Made by a program: the position numbers and the translations under genes. A DNA stretch of 64,000 nucleotides from NCBI RefSeq assembly GCF_000189275.1, contig NZ_AEVT01000058.1:62001-126000 (forward strand). The letters run 5' to 3'. The DNA comes from Vibrio sinaloensis DSM 21326. GTDB taxonomy: Bacteria > Pseudomonadota > Gammaproteobacteria > Enterobacterales > Vibrionaceae. The notes beneath the pieces were generated by a model. That model was given only the letters and a program-made list of their open reading frames with translations. It ran no database searches and was not told where the DNA came from. Of the stretch, positions 52,542-63,625 are shown piece after piece; the stretch's first letter is position 1; the number at the start of each line of letters is the position of its first letter.

Positions 52542-53765
52542 ATGCAGCAACCGACAACTCAACTCTTTGATCTTGTCCTCACCAACGCGAGAATCGTCTC
52601 TATGATCTCGGGAGATGACGGCTACCAGGTCAGCCAAGCCACTGAAATTGGTATCAAAGATGGACGGATTGCTGCGATTGGTGAGCTTAATTCAAGCGCA
52701 GCTAACGTCTTTGATTGCCAAAATAAACTGGTCACACCCGGCTTTATTGATTGCCATACGCATGTCATCTATGCCGGAAACCGTGCCAATGAGTTTGAGA
52801 TGCGTCTCAAAGGCATCCCCTATCAAGAGATCGCTCAACAAGGTGGCGGCATACTTTCTACCGTCAAGGCCACACGCCAAGCAAGCCAAGAGCAACTTGT
52901 CGAACTGGCCTTACCTCGGTTAGATGGGCTATTGCGCTCAGGCGTCACGTCACTGGAAGTGAAATCCGGTTATGGGCTTAGCCTTGCGGATGAACTTAAA
53001 ATGTTGCGCGCGGCAAAAGCACTCGAAGATCATCGCAAGATTCGTATCTCCCCGACGTTACTCGCCGCCCATGCCTTGCCCCCTGAGTTTGCTGGTAGAG
53101 CAGACGACTATATTCGCCTTGTTTGCCAAGAGATCATACCTTGCGTCGCGGAAGAAAAGCTGGCGACCAGCGTTGATGTATTCTGTGAATCGATAGGTTT
53201 CAATCTGCAACAGACCGAACGTGTATTCGAAGCTGCAGTAGCGCACGGTTTACGCGTAAAAGGCCACACTGAACAACTCTCCAATTTAGGTGGGAGTGCA
53301 CTCACAGCTCGCTACAACGGACTTTCTGCTGATCATATTGAGTATCTCGATACGACGGGCGTGGAAGCTTTAGCTAAATCGGGCACAGTAGCAACATTAC
53401 TGCCCGGTGCATTCTACTTTCTAAAAGAAACGCAGCTTCCCCCAATTGAACTGCTAAGAAAGCATCAGGTTCCAATGGCAATTGCGACAGATTTGAACCC
53501 TGGCACATCACCCTTTGCAGACTTGACTATGATGATGAACATGGGCTGCACATTATTTGGTCTCACCCCAGAAGAAACGTTAAGAGGTGTGACCTGCCAT
53601 GCAGCGAAAGCTTTGGGTTATGCAGAGAGCCGAGGACAAATTCAACCAGGCTTTGATGCGGATCTGGCCATCTGGGATGTGTCTCATCCAGCAGATTTTA
53701 GCTACCAACAAGGGGTTGACCGACTTTCAGCTCGCCTAGTAAACGGAGAGTTTGATCATGTCTGA
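52542..53765 (+). CDS. hutI: Imidazolonepropionase
   Basis: Third enzyme of histidine degradation, hydrolysing imidazolonepropionate to formiminoglutamate. The 407 residues have the amidohydrolase zinc motif with H-T-H ([14 protein letters not shown] near 65-78), the [13 protein letters not shown] block, KGHTEQLS and the ATDLNPGT segment carrying the metal-bound Asp. Length matches HutI. It is first in hutI-hutG-hutU-hutH; its stop codon overlaps the hutG start. Confidence 0.96.
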   Translation: MQQPTTQLFDLVLTNARIVSMISGDDGYQVSQATEIGIKDGRIAAIGELNSSAANVFDCQNKLVTPGFIDCHTHVIYAGNRANEFEMRLKGIPYQEIAQQGGGILSTVKATRQASQEQLVELALPRLDGLLRSGVTSLEVKSGYGLSLADELKMLRAAKALEDHRKIRISPTLLAAHALPPEFAGRADDYIRLVCQEIIPCVAEEKLATSVDVFCESIGFNLQQTERVFEAAVAHGLRVKGHTEQLSNLGGSALTARYNGLSADHIEYLDTTGVEALAKSGTVATLLPGAFYFLKETQLPPIELLRKHQVPMAIATDLNPGTSPFADLTMMMNMGCTLFGLTPEETLRGVTCHAAKALGYAESRGQIQPGFDADLAIWDVSHPADFSYQQGVDRLSARLVNGEFDHV

Positions 53766-54771
53766 ACAACAAGAAACCGCAATGCCAAACACGCTTCAAG
53801 AGTTCCACTGGCAAGGGCGTCATGATGCAGAAGATGGTTCGCAAGGAAAACGCGTCCATCATGTCATTAAACAGATTCCTGTCTGTGAGCTAGAGCCTTA
53901 TAGAAATGCTGTCAGTTTACTTGGCTTCGCCTGCGACGCAGGTGTCGCGAGAAACAAAGGACGGATTGGCGCGCGCAAGGCTCCGGATCTTATTCGTCGC
54001 GCACTGGCGAATATGGCGTGGCATAAACAAAGCGCACTCATAGACCTTGGTAATGTTGTTTGCGAGGATGATTTACTTGAGCAGTATCAATCTCAGTGTG
54101 CGGATGTCATCGCTATGGCACTTCGCTCAACTCCAGTCATTACACTCGGTGGAGGCCACGAAGTCGCATGGGCTTCGTTTCAAGGGCTAGCTCGCTATTT
54201 TGAGCACCTGAATCCGGCAACGCCACCCAAAATTGGCATAATCAACTTTGATGCTCACTTCGATTTGCGCGCCTTTGAAAGTAGCCATGCCGATGTAAAA
54301 CCGAGCTCCGGCACCCCTTTCAACCAGATTTTTGAATATTGCAAAGCCCATGACTGGCCTTTTCACTATGCCTGTTTAGGCGTCAGCCGTGCGAGCAACA
54401 CCGAAGCGTTGTTTAACAAAGCCAATGAGCTCAATGTTTGGTACATAGAGGACAAAGACCTTGCACACTTCAACCACGTGTACCACCTCACCCAGTTGCA
54501 GCACTTTATCGATAACTGCGATTTCATCTACCTAACTATCGATCTCGATGTGTTTCCAGCCGCGACAGCACCGGGAGTCAGTGCACCAGCTGCACGTGGG
54601 GTAAGCATTGACAGCATTGCCCCCTTTTTAGACCGAATTTTACATTACAAACAGAAACTCGTGATTGCCGATATCGCCGAGTACAACCCAACCTACGACG
54701 TAGACAGTCAAACCGCTCGTCTCGCCGCTAGATTGTGCTGGGATATCGCCAACGCATTTTCCGAAAAATAG
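53758..54771 (+). CDS. hutG: Formimidoylglutamase
   Basis: Arginase-family enzyme that hydrolyses formiminoglutamate to glutamate and formamide. Manganese-binding motifs are in place: GGGHE (near 125-129), NFDAHFDLR (about 162-170) and [10 protein letters not shown] (near 258-267). The ATG at 53758 has GGAGAG nine bases upstream and overlaps the hutI stop by eight bases; a TTG two codons earlier is less likely. Confidence 0.95.
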   Translation: MSEQQETAMPNTLQEFHWQGRHDAEDGSQGKRVHHVIKQIPVCELEPYRNAVSLLGFACDAGVARNKGRIGARKAPDLIRRALANMAWHKQSALIDLGNVVCEDDLLEQYQSQCADVIAMALRSTPVITLGGGHEVAWASFQGLARYFEHLNPATPPKIGIINFDAHFDLRAFESSHADVKPSSGTPFNQIFEYCKAHDWPFHYACLGVSRASNTEALFNKANELNVWYIEDKDLAHFNHVYHLTQLQHFIDNCDFIYLTIDLDVFPAATAPGVSAPAARGVSIDSIAPFLDRILHYKQKLVIADIAEYNPTYDVDSQTARLAARLCWDIANAFSEK

Positions 54772-54859
54772 TCAAAACCAAGTAGTGGTGTCGAGGGATC
54801 ATCGATCGCTTGGCAGGACTTTTACTACTTGAATAACACCAAACACAAGGAGTCTTACC

Positions 54860-56557
54860 ATGACGGAACGCCAAGTAGAAGATAAGCGTCTCGATACTAG
54901 CCGTACTATTCGTGCCCCACACGGCACTGAACTGAGAGCGAAATCTTGGCTAACGGAAGCACCACTTCGCATGCTAATGAACAACCTCGACCCAGATGTT
55001 GCCGAGCACCCTCACTCTTTGGTGGTTTACGGTGGCATTGGCCGTGCAGCAAGAAACTGGGAATGCTTCGATAAGATCGTAGAAGTGCTTGAGCGCCTCG
55101 AAGATGACCAAACGCTTCTGGTTCAGTCTGGTAAACCTGTTGGGGTTTTTCCTACCCATAAAAATGCCCCGCGAGTCCTGATTGCAAACTCTAACCTAGT
55201 GCCTCATTGGGCGAACTGGGAGCATTTCAACGAGCTCGATAAGCAAGGCTTGATGATGTACGGCCAGATGACAGCCGGAAGCTGGATTTACATTGGCTCT
55301 CAGGGCATCGTTCAAGGCACTTACGAGACATTCGTCTCGGTTGCCAAGAAGCATTTTGATGGTAAAGCGAACGGTCGCTGGATCCTAACTGGTGGCCTTG
55401 GTGGCATGGGTGGTGCTCAGCCGTTAGCCGCGACCATGGCGGGTTTCTCTATGATTGCAGTCGAGTGTGATGAATCCCGCATCGATTACCGTCTGCGTAC
55501 TGGCTACGTCGACAAAAAAGCCACCAGCCTAGACGAAGCTCTAGCGATTATTTATGAATCAGATACGCCTGTTTCAGTAGGTTTATTGGCGAACGCAGCT
55601 GATGTATTCCCAGAACTGGTTGAACGCAACATCACCCCAGACGTCGTCACTGACCAGACATCAGCTCATGATCCTCTTAACGGCTACTTACCACTAGGTT
55701 GGTCTATGAACCATGCAGCCGAAATGCGTCAGAAAGACGAAGCCGCCGTGGTAAAAGCGGCAAAAGAATCAATGGCCGTTCAAGTCAAAGCGATGTTAGC
55801 CCTACAAGAACGCGGCGCAGCGACGCTCGATTACGGCAATAACATTCGTCAAATGGCACTTGAAGAAGGCGTTGAGAACGCGTTCGATTTCCCAGGTTTC
55901 GTACCCGCTTACATTCGACCATTATTCTGTGAAGGGATTGGCCCATTCCGCTGGGCGGCGCTTTCTGGTGACCCAGAGGATATCTACAAAACAGACCAAA
56001 AGGTCAAAGAGTTAATTCCAGATAATCCTCATCTACATAATTGGCTTGATATGGCTCGTGAGCGAATCCAATTCCAAGGCTTGCCGGCACGTATCTGTTG
56101 GGTTGGTTTAAAAGACCGCGAGAGACTGGGTCAAGCATTCAATGAAATGGTGAAAAACGGCGAGCTTAAAGCACCTGTGGTAATCGGTCGTGACCATTTG
56201 GATTCAGGCTCTGTTGCAAGTCCTAACCGCGAAACTGAAGGCATGATGGATGGCTCTGATGCAGTATCCGATTGGCCGCTACTTAACGCACTCCTCAATA
56301 CTGCGGGCGGCGCAACTTGGGTATCACTGCACCACGGCGGTGGCGTTGGTATGGGCTTCTCCCAGCATTCAGGTATGGTGATTTGCTGTGACGGTAGTGA
56401 CGACGCGTCAGCACGCATTGCCCGTGTCTTACACAACGATCCTGCGACAGGCGTAATGCGTCACGCTGATGCGGGCTACGACATCGCGAAAAACTGTGCC
56501 GCTGAGCAAGGTCTTGACTTGCCAATGCTCAACGAAGAACTGAAAAAGCTAAAATAG
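54860..56557 (+). CDS. hutU: Urocanate hydratase
   Basis: Second enzyme of histidine degradation; it hydrates urocanate with NAD as an electrophilic cofactor. The 565 residues match the family (about 557-560). Landmarks include [14 protein letters not shown] (near 53-66), the Gly-rich [13 protein letters not shown] (near 178-190) and the C-terminal [15 protein letters not shown] segment. Its nucleotide-binding site and the terminal catalytic Cys region seem intact. A GGAG ribosome site is present. Confidence 0.97.
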   Translation: MTERQVEDKRLDTSRTIRAPHGTELRAKSWLTEAPLRMLMNNLDPDVAEHPHSLVVYGGIGRAARNWECFDKIVEVLERLEDDQTLLVQSGKPVGVFPTHKNAPRVLIANSNLVPHWANWEHFNELDKQGLMMYGQMTAGSWIYIGSQGIVQGTYETFVSVAKKHFDGKANGRWILTGGLGGMGGAQPLAATMAGFSMIAVECDESRIDYRLRTGYVDKKATSLDEALAIIYESDTPVSVGLLANAADVFPELVERNITPDVVTDQTSAHDPLNGYLPLGWSMNHAAEMRQKDEAAVVKAAKESMAVQVKAMLALQERGAATLDYGNNIRQMALEEGVENAFDFPGFVPAYIRPLFCEGIGPFRWAALSGDPEDIYKTDQKVKELIPDNPHLHNWLDMARERIQFQGLPARICWVGLKDRERLGQAFNEMVKNGELKAPVVIGRDHLDSGSVASPNRETEGMMDGSDAVSDWPLLNALLNTAGGATWVSLHHGGGVGMGFSQHSGMVICCDGSDDASARIARVLHNDPATGVMRHADAGYDIAKNCAAEQGLDLPMLNEELKKLK

Positions 56558-56583
56558 AGCCGCTGAATAAAGGAATGATAACG

Positions 56584-58116
56584 ATGTTAAATTTACAGCT
56601 AAAGCCAGGACATATTAGCTTAAAAGAGCTACGCCAAGTCAGCCGCTCACCTGTCATTTTATCTCTTGATCCTAAGGCGATACCTGCGATTGAGGAAAGC
56701 ACTCAAGTGGTCGAGCAAGTGATCGCTGAAGACCGCACGGTCTATGGGATCAACACCGGATTTGGCTTACTAGCCAATACACGTATTGCCCCAGAAGATC
56801 TCGAAACGCTGCAAAAGAGTATTGTACTTTCGCACGCTGCGGGCATTGGCGAGCTAATGTCTGATGAGACCGTACGCATGATGATGGTACTCAAAATTAA
56901 TAGCTTGTCGCGCGGCTACTCGGGTATTCGCCTGAAAGTGATCCAAGCCCTGATCGACTTGGTTAACTCTCAGGTTTATCCATGCGTCCCACAAAAAGGC
57001 TCGGTTGGTGCGTCAGGGGATCTAGCACCACTCGCCCACATGAGCACAGTGTTACTTGGTGAAGGTGAAGCTCGTCACAACGGTAAAATCATCTCTGGCC
57101 TTGAGGCACTGAAAATTGCTGGGCTAGAACCAATCACACTGGCACCAAAAGAAGGCTTAGCCCTGCTTAATGGTACTCAAGCCTCAACGGCATTTGCGCT
57201 TGAAGGTTTGTTTGCCGCCGAAGATTTATTCGCTTCAGCAACCGTGTGTGGTGCGATGTCTGTCGAAGCCGCACTCGGTAGCCGTCGTCCATTTGATCCA
57301 CGTATTCACCGTGTACGTGGTCACCGTGGACAAATGGATGCCGCTCTTGCCTATCGCCATATGCTCGACGTCAATAGTGAAATTGGTGAGTCACACACGG
57401 GATGTGAGAAAGTTCAAGACCCTTACTCCTTGCGCTGCCAGCCTCAAGTCATGGGAGCCTGTTTGCAGCAAATTCGTAACGCTGCCGACATTCTAGAGAT
57501 TGAAGCTAACTCGGTTTCCGATAACCCACTGGTTTTTGCCGAAGATGGTGACATCATTTCTGGTGGCAACTTCCATGCTGAGCCTGTTGCAATGGCAGCA
57601 GACAACCTCGCCCTAGCGATAGCGGAAGTTGGCAGTTTATCAGAACGCCGCATGGCGCTTCTCATCGACAGTGCATTAAGTAAATTGCCACCATTCCTCG
57701 TGGATAATGGCGGAGTTAACTCAGGTTTCATGATTGCTCAAGTAACGTCAGCAGCCTTAGCCAGTGAGAACAAAACCCTAGCTCACCCTGCTTCAGTGGA
57801 CAGCCTACCAACTTCGGCTAACCAAGAAGATCACGTTTCTATGGCGACGTTCGCTGGTCGTAGGTTACGTGATATGGCGGAAAATACACGTGGCATTCTT
57901 GCCGTAGAGTACTTATCCGCGGCGCAAGGTATCGACTTCCGAGCACCACTGAAATCGTCTCCACGCGTTGAAGAAGCCAAGCACATTCTGCGTGATAAAG
58001 TCAGCTTCTACGATAAGGATCGCTACTTTGCTCCTGATATCGAGCAAGCGAATGCGCTGCTTAAATTAGCCGTTCATAACCACTTGATGCCGGAATCTAT
58101 TCTGCCAAGTGTTTAA
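56584..58116 (+). CDS. hutH: Histidine ammonia-lyase
   Basis: First enzyme of histidine degradation: it removes ammonia to give urocanate. The Ala-Ser-Gly triad that forms the MIO prosthetic group is at 143-145 of the 510-residue form ([12 protein letters not shown]). Tyr54 in VYGINTGFG is the expected catalytic tyrosine. I take the second ATG at 56584, where the AAAGGA ribosome site has normal spacing; the ATG at 56575 is too close to it. It is last in the operon and followed by a terminator. Confidence 0.97.
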   Translation: MLNLQLKPGHISLKELRQVSRSPVILSLDPKAIPAIEESTQVVEQVIAEDRTVYGINTGFGLLANTRIAPEDLETLQKSIVLSHAAGIGELMSDETVRMMMVLKINSLSRGYSGIRLKVIQALIDLVNSQVYPCVPQKGSVGASGDLAPLAHMSTVLLGEGEARHNGKIISGLEALKIAGLEPITLAPKEGLALLNGTQASTAFALEGLFAAEDLFASATVCGAMSVEAALGSRRPFDPRIHRVRGHRGQMDAALAYRHMLDVNSEIGESHTGCEKVQDPYSLRCQPQVMGACLQQIRNAADILEIEANSVSDNPLVFAEDGDIISGGNFHAEPVAMAADNLALAIAEVGSLSERRMALLIDSALSKLPPFLVDNGGVNSGFMIAQVTSAALASENKTLAHPASVDSLPTSANQEDHVSMATFAGRRLRDMAENTRGILAVEYLSAAQGIDFRAPLKSSPRVEEAKHILRDKVSFYDKDRYFAPDIEQANALLKLAVHNHLMPESILPSV

Positions 58117-58132
58117 GCGAAGAACGAAAACT

Positions 58133-58160
58133 AAAAAGCCCCTCTATTGAGGGGCTTTTT
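58133..58160. terminator. Bidirectional terminator after hutH
   Basis: AAAAAGCCCCTC pairs with its complement around TATT; T-tracts on both strands. Confidence 0.9.
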
Positions 58161-58191
58161 ATTCGAGTTCGAAAACCAATCGACCACTTCA

Positions 58192-58653
58192 TCAAATCCA
58201 ACGCCTAACTCGCTGTTTATAGTCAAGGTACTGGGCGCCAAACAATTGCTCTAGTGCTCGTTCTTCAGGTGTAATCTGGAAACGGTTCATGTAAATCACG
58301 AACAAGAAGGAACATGCGATCGCGAGCAAGTTTTGTTGCCAGTATGCATAACCAAACAACAGCAGGAACAAGCCAAGGTACATGGGGTTGCGACTGTAAG
58401 CAAAAATACCACTATCTACGACGCTAGATGCCTGCTCGACTTTGACAGGATTAACCGTTGTCTTGGCCTTACGGAACTCATAAACACCAGCAATTCCGAC
58501 AATCCCCGCCACCACAAAACAGAGGCCAAACACCAAGGATGATAAGGGAAGATCTAAGCTAAACCCATGAAAACTATGTGCAACTTTATTGATGACCACC
58601 ACTAAAATCACAAATATCGCGACGGGCGGGATCTTACGTTCAAGCTTATCCAT
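58192..58653 (-). CDS. Isoprenylcysteine carboxyl methyltransferase-like membrane protein
   Basis: A 153-residue membrane protein of the ICMT/PEMT-like group with four or five helices. The conserved YSRNPMYLGLFLLL (about 90-103) carries the SAM-binding RNP-x-Y pattern, and the C-terminal E-E-R-A-L-E-Q-L-F-G with a following R-R-W is typical. In bacteria such proteins methylate lipids or small acceptors that are not known. It is not obviously part of an operon. Confidence 0.82.
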   Translation of the reverse strand: MDKLERKIPPVAIFVILVVVINKVAHSFHGFSLDLPLSSLVFGLCFVVAGIVGIAGVYEFRKAKTTVNPVKVEQASSVVDSGIFAYSRNPMYLGLFLLLFGYAYWQQNLLAIACSFLFVIYMNRFQITPEERALEQLFGAQYLDYKQRVRRWI

Positions 58654-58682
58654 AGTGGCTGTTTTGTTCCTTTAAGGTTAGA

Positions 58683-58711
58683 AAAAGCCCAACGTACTTT
58701 GTTGGGCTTTT
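58683..58711 (-). terminator. Terminator after ydiJ
   Basis: AAAAGCCCAAC pairs with GTTGGGCTTTT across a 7-base loop, just after the ydiJ stop on the minus strand. Confidence 0.85.
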
Positions 58712-58715
58712 CAGG

Positions 58716-61700
58716 TTAAATAAGCTGTAGCAAGGCTTGCACAGGGTGTTTTACTTTGACACCTTCAAAACGCTTGACTTGACTACGACATGAATAGCCC
58801 GTGATCAAGCAACGTTCTTTGGGCAGCTGCTCTAAGTTCGGTTTCCAGCTCAGTCCATAAATATCTTTCGACATTTCTAGCTTATCAACTTCATGACCAA
58901 ACGTTCCTGCCATGCCACAGCAACCGACCGGCACAGTATTAAGCGTAGCGCCAAAGTGTTTAAAGATCGCGCCCCACTCCTTCTCAGCATTCGGCATCTT
59001 AGTTTTTTCAGTACAGTGAGCCAGCAAATACCAGGGTTCCGTTTGATCTGCAGGAGCAGTGTCAAACTGTTCCAAACGAGGTTCTAACCACTCGTGAGCG
59101 GTCAATACTTGGAAATCGCCACGCTTGCTGCCTAACACTTCGGCATATTCATCTCGATAACACAGCACCAAAGCCGGATCCACACCCACCAAAGGAATGT
59201 TGAGATCGGCCACTTGTTGAAGAAACGCCGCTGTACTCGCTGCGCTGTCCGCAAAACGCTTTAAGAAACCTTTAACATGCAGCGCCTTGCCATTAGGCTT
59301 GAAGGGCAACAGCACTGGGGTTTTACCGAGTTTGATGACCAGATTCGCAAAATCTTCCACCACTTCAGCATCGTAGTAGCTAGTAAAAGGGTCCTGAACG
59401 ATCACTACATGGTCTGCCTTGTCCTCGCTAGATAATGCGGCAAGCTGCTGCAGGTCAAACGATTTCAATGTATTGAGACGCTGGGTCAAAGTCGGTACCG
59501 ACATTAATGGCGCATCAACATAGCCAACCGTCGATGCCGTCAGGTCTTGAATCCACTTTTGCTTCAAAGCGCCGTTAACTACCTTAGGTGCTTTCGCCAT
59601 CACAGGCAGCATGGTCTCAATGTTTGCAACCAAATAGTCTTTGGCAGGACGCTGATAACGAGAGTAGTAAATGTTTAGGAATCGAGAGCGGAAACTAGGG
59701 ACGTCCACTTTGATCGGACATTGACTAGCACACGCTTTACACGCTAAACAGCCATTCATTGCTTCGTGAACTTCATGAGAAAAATCATACTCATGACGTT
59801 TATTGAAGCTATTGCGCACTCGATCGAGCATTGATTTTACAGAGGGTGTACCACTCAGGGTCTGCTGCTCAAGATCAAGAATATCAATGCCTTGGTCTGT
59901 CAGTTGGCGAAGCCATTCACGAACCAACCCTGCACGACCTTTAGGTGAGTGACGTCGATCGGCCGTCACTTTCATCGAAGGACACATAGGTGATGACGTA
60001 TCGTAGTTAAAGCACAAGCCGTTACCATTACACTCCATCGCTTGTTTAAAGCTGTCGCGTACCTTAACGTCTATCTGACGATCATAATAGCCACGTTTAG
60101 TATCGGTTACCTTAACCAGTTTCGCATTGCTGTTTAACGGGGTACATATTTTGCCCGGGTTCATTTTATTGTGCGGGTCAAAAGCGGCTTTCACTCGTCT
60201 TAGCTCATTAAACAAGACGTCGCCAAAAAACTCTGGGCCGTATTCCGAACGAAAGCCCTTACCATGTTCTCCCCACATCAAGCCACCATACTTAGCCACC
60301 AGCTTGACGACTTCATCAGAAATTTGGTGCATCAGCGCTTCTTGTTGCGGGTCACACAAATCTAGGGCAGGCCTTACGTGCAAGACACCAGCATCAACGT
60401 GGCCAAACATACCGTAATTTAACTGCTTTTCATCCAGCAGTTGTCTAAACTCAACGATAAAATCGGCCAAGTTTTCTGGTGGCACACACGTATCTTCAGC
60501 AAACGCGACAGGTTTTGCTCGTCCCTTCGCTGCACCAAGCAGACCCACGGCTTTCTTACGCATGTTATAGATGCGCCCAATGCTCGCCACATCATCACAA
60601 ATTTGATAGCCAATGATCCCGGCTTCGCCCTGTTCGAGCATCTCATCGAGGCGTATGGCGAGATCAGAGACTTGCTTACTAACCTCTTCGACATCTTGAC
60701 CGGCAAACTCAACCATGTTGATGCCTTGCATGTCTTTACCTGGGACGTCGGTCAACAAGTCGCTTACGGTATGCCAAACAATGTCTTGCTTAGCTAGGTT
60801 AAGGACTCTCGAGTCTACCGTCTCAACAGAGAGCGCTTTAGCTTCGACCATAAATGGCGCGTTACGCAGTGCAGAATCAAAGCTGTCGTACTTAACATTA
60901 ACTAGGGTGCGCGCTTTTGGTATCGGTGTGAGGTTTAACTTAGCTTCAGTGATAAACGCAAGAGAACCCTCTGCGCCACATAAGACACGAGTCAGGTCAA
61001 ATTGATCGGTCTCTTCGTCTAATGCGTTTTTAAGATCGTAGCCAGTTAAGAATCGGTTGAGCGGCGGAAACTTAGCGTTAATTTCATCGCGCTTTTCGCG
61101 GCAGACGCTTTCTGTCACACGTAACGCTTCATGCGCGAACTCGCCTTCACTTGGTGTGCCATTGGAGAGGTCGGACTCTAACACAGAGCCGTCAGCGAAG
61201 ACCGCTTGTAAAGAGAGAACGTGATCAGAGGTTTTACCATATTTTAAAGAGCCCTGACCTGACGCATCGGTATTGATCATGCCCCCTAACGTTGCGCGGT
61301 TACTGGTCGATAGATCTGGGGAGAAGAAGTAACCGTAAGGGCGCACTGCATCATTGAGTTGATCTTTAACCACACCCGTTTGCACTCGAACCCAACCTTC
61401 TTGCTCATTGATCTCCAACACCTTGTTCATGTGTCGTGATAGGTCCACGACAATCCCCGTGGTTAAAGACTGTCCGTTGGTTCCAGTACCACCTCCGCGT
61501 GGCGAAAACGTAATGCGCTCATAGTCAGAATGGTTGCTAAGCTTACCGATAAGCGTGACATCTTTGGTCGACTTAGGGTGTACTACAGCTTGCGGTAATT
61601 GCTGGTAAACACTGTTGTCTGTGGCAACGGCAAGACGACTAGAGTATTGGCTTTCAATGTCGCCGCTGAATCCAGATTGACGTAACGTATCGAGAAATTT

Positions 61701-61748
61701 GAGGACGATGGGATCGACATCAGATTGGGAATTTAATCTTGGTAACAT
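58716..61748 (-). CDS. ydiJ: FAD/Fe-S D-2-hydroxyglutarate dehydrogenase, YdiJ-type
   Basis: A 1010-residue fusion: FAD-binding PCMH domain (about 40-260), FAD C-terminal domain (to about 530), a ferredoxin-like section with cysteines in CNGNGLC and in CLACKACASQCP, and a CCG-type domain with SVGCCGMAG-like and TGYSCRSQ motifs. E. coli YdiJ, very similar along its length, oxidises D-2-hydroxyglutarate. I prefer the ATG at 61748, which has GGAAG close upstream and aligns with the start of YdiJ; an extra ten codons upstream are poorly supported. It probably feeds electrons to the quinone pool or another carrier. Confidence 0.93.
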   Translation of the reverse strand: MLPRLNSQSDVDPIVLKFLDTLRQSGFSGDIESQYSSRLAVATDNSVYQQLPQAVVHPKSTKDVTLIGKLSNHSDYERITFSPRGGGTGTNGQSLTTGIVVDLSRHMNKVLEINEQEGWVRVQTGVVKDQLNDAVRPYGYFFSPDLSTSNRATLGGMINTDASGQGSLKYGKTSDHVLSLQAVFADGSVLESDLSNGTPSEGEFAHEALRVTESVCREKRDEINAKFPPLNRFLTGYDLKNALDEETDQFDLTRVLCGAEGSLAFITEAKLNLTPIPKARTLVNVKYDSFDSALRNAPFMVEAKALSVETVDSRVLNLAKQDIVWHTVSDLLTDVPGKDMQGINMVEFAGQDVEEVSKQVSDLAIRLDEMLEQGEAGIIGYQICDDVASIGRIYNMRKKAVGLLGAAKGRAKPVAFAEDTCVPPENLADFIVEFRQLLDEKQLNYGMFGHVDAGVLHVRPALDLCDPQQEALMHQISDEVVKLVAKYGGLMWGEHGKGFRSEYGPEFFGDVLFNELRRVKAAFDPHNKMNPGKICTPLNSNAKLVKVTDTKRGYYDRQIDVKVRDSFKQAMECNGNGLCFNYDTSSPMCPSMKVTADRRHSPKGRAGLVREWLRQLTDQGIDILDLEQQTLSGTPSVKSMLDRVRNSFNKRHEYDFSHEVHEAMNGCLACKACASQCPIKVDVPSFRSRFLNIYYSRYQRPAKDYLVANIETMLPVMAKAPKVVNGALKQKWIQDLTASTVGYVDAPLMSVPTLTQRLNTLKSFDLQQLAALSSEDKADHVVIVQDPFTSYYDAEVVEDFANLVIKLGKTPVLLPFKPNGKALHVKGFLKRFADSAASTAAFLQQVADLNIPLVGVDPALVLCYRDEYAEVLGSKRGDFQVLTAHEWLEPRLEQFDTAPADQTEPWYLLAHCTEKTKMPNAEKEWGAIFKHFGATLNTVPVGCCGMAGTFGHEVDKLEMSKDIYGLSWKPNLEQLPKERCLITGYSCRSQVKRFEGVKVKHPVQALLQLI

Positions 61749-61934
61749 TTGCTTCCTGCCCCTACTACGCTGATCCAATCAGCATTGGGTTCTATATATT
61801 AAGTTATAATATTTGAATCAGGTCACTTTACAACATTTAAAAGGGTGATCAAAACAGAAATGCAGTGTCAAATTGGAAGTTATCGCATTTCTTTTCCACA
61901 CTTAAAAATCATGGACTTGATTTGAAGTGTCTTT

Positions 61935-62630
61935 ATGAGCGAATCATCAATGAAAAAAAATAAAATCATCACAACTGAAGATATCTTGTTGAAACTGTGC
62001 CAATCGGTATCTGGCGTCTTGACTTCAGCAACAAGCTCACAGGTTTCCTACTCTGCCATGGTGCAGAAGATCACTAAAACCAGCTTAAAACCGGACTTTG
62101 GTTGTTTCGTCCTATTTGATGGCGGCTTTTCCGGCCTGGTTGTTATCAACTTTACCGCCAAAGCAGCGCTTGAAGTTTACACCAACTATATGCGCAATAT
62201 GGGCATGCCTGAAGAAGAGCTTGCTGTACTGCATACATCCGATGAAGTAGCGGACGTACTTGGCGAGCTTATGAACCAGTTGGTGGGTGACTTCACTAAT
62301 CAGGTTCGCAAGGACCTGCAAACGCATATCACGCAAAACCAGCCGAAAATGCTCACTCTCAACAAGCAAGTTATCTTGTCAGTTGATACTAATCTCGATC
62401 GCCCGCAAGCTCGTCGCGTAACCTTCTCGACCGAGAAAGGCAATATTTTCTATTTAGAACTCGCGATGGATAAAACTGAGTTTATTCAGTTGGAAGAGTT
62501 TGAAACAGTCGAAGACGAAAGCCCAGACGCCATTCTAGAGAAAGCCCGTGAACAAATGGCGCCAAAAAAAGAATCCGGTGGCGAAACGAAAGCCAGTGCC
62601 GATGATTTACTCGACGAGCTTGGTATCTAA
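61935..62630 (+). CDS. DUF3334 family protein, CheX-like
   Basis: A 231-residue cytoplasmic protein of the DUF3334 family found in Vibrio and neighbours. Its middle part resembles CheX/CheC-type chemotaxis phosphatases (EVADVLGELMNQLVGDFTNQV, near 103-123), and the C-terminal tail (about 195-231) is acidic and Lys-rich. It may act on a phosphorylated signalling protein, but no activity can be claimed. It is followed by a terminator and is not next to other chemotaxis genes. Confidence 0.78.
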   Translation: MSESSMKKNKIITTEDILLKLCQSVSGVLTSATSSQVSYSAMVQKITKTSLKPDFGCFVLFDGGFSGLVVINFTAKAALEVYTNYMRNMGMPEEELAVLHTSDEVADVLGELMNQLVGDFTNQVRKDLQTHITQNQPKMLTLNKQVILSVDTNLDRPQARRVTFSTEKGNIFYLELAMDKTEFIQLEEFETVEDESPDAILEKAREQMAPKKESGGETKASADDLLDELGI

Positions 62631-62657
62631 CCTGCTCCAATAAGCCGTTCTTATACT

Positions 62658-62691
62658 AACGCCACACGCTTGTAGTGTGGCGTTGTTGTTT
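62658..62691 (+). terminator. Terminator after DUF3334 gene
   Basis: AACGCCACAC pairs with GTGTGGCGTT across a 7-base loop, followed by GTTGTTTATT. Confidence 0.7.
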
Positions 62692-62807
62692 ATTCCATCA
62701 ACGTCTATCTGCCCGTTATGCCGCTCATTGAATAAGTCGATTTCCGTTTTGGCGCGGAACACGTTAAAATGGTCGACTTTGCAAAAATAGGTACATATTA
62801 GTTGTCG

Positions 62808-63491
62808 ATGAATAAACAAAAAGCCCTGAAAAAAATCGCCAAATGTTTAGAGCTTGGTAACTCCGCAAACGTAAACGAAGCGGCCAATGCGATAAAAATG
62901 GCGCACAGTCTGATGCTCAAGTATGGTCTCGACAAAGACGATATTGAGTTTATCAAGATGGGCAAGACTCAATCGACTCACCTATTGCCAGCCAATATCG
63001 GCTCCCAGTTGCTGCGCATTATTCGCGGTATCAACACCAAGTTCGGTGTCGAAGCCGTTCTGCTCAACCACAAAGGTTTAAAAAGAGCCGAGTTCATCGG
63101 TGAAGCTGATCGCGCGATTTTTGCCGCCTTTGCTTTCGACATCATCTATCGAGAGATGAACGAGCAAACAGGTCGTTTCCGCAACAGTTTTGCAGGCTCA
63201 GGCACACCTTCTGGCGAAGTCACTCGCCGCGTCAACTCTTTCCTTTCAGGATGGGTTGAAGGCGCACTAGAAAAACTCCCTATCATCAGCCCTGACGAAG
63301 AGTCGGCGAAAAAGATTGATGATTACATTGATAAAGAATTTCAAAACATCGACCGAGAAACCTTCAAACAGCAGCTCCGCGAAGCGATGAAAAACCTTAC
63401 CGCAGACTATGAAGTCGGCCTTAAGAAAGGACGCACCGTATCCGTCAACCGCCCGATAGATGGTGCCCAAGCCCCGAAAATGCTTCGCTGA
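62808..63491 (+). CDS. DUF2786 domain protein
   Basis: A 227-residue protein; residues about 2-40 are the DUF2786 motif (KALKKIAKCLELGNSANVNEA), shared by phage and bacterial proteins of unknown role. The C-terminal part is helical and basic, with R-P-x-D-G-A-Q-A-P-K at the end, which could bind nucleic acid. I use ATG at 62808 instead of TTG two codons upstream. Confidence 0.75.
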   Translation: MNKQKALKKIAKCLELGNSANVNEAANAIKMAHSLMLKYGLDKDDIEFIKMGKTQSTHLLPANIGSQLLRIIRGINTKFGVEAVLLNHKGLKRAEFIGEADRAIFAAFAFDIIYREMNEQTGRFRNSFAGSGTPSGEVTRRVNSFLSGWVEGALEKLPIISPDEESAKKIDDYIDKEFQNIDRETFKQQLREAMKNLTADYEVGLKKGRTVSVNRPIDGAQAPKMLR

Positions 63492-63540
63492 CCGATCCGT
63501 TCAGCTCCCGTTAAGGTTATGTCAATTAACCTGTCTTCTA

Positions 63541-63569
63541 TTGACATACAGGAGTCTATAGGGTTTATT
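63541..63569 (+). promoter_or_regulatory. Promoter of the OmpA-like lipoprotein gene
   Basis: A perfect -35 TTGACA (63541-63546), a 17-base spacer and TTTATT (4/6) at 63564-63569, giving a leader of about 50 bases. Confidence 0.65.
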
Positions 63570-63625
63570 CCCTCGCAAATAAAAGATTCAGCTCATCAAT
63601 GGGCTGAGCATACGGAGATGTTATT

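Noticed and set aside
60441..60797. Open frame of 118 codons opposite ydiJ
   Set aside because: Shadow of the ydiJ coding sequence; composition follows the opposite-strand codons.
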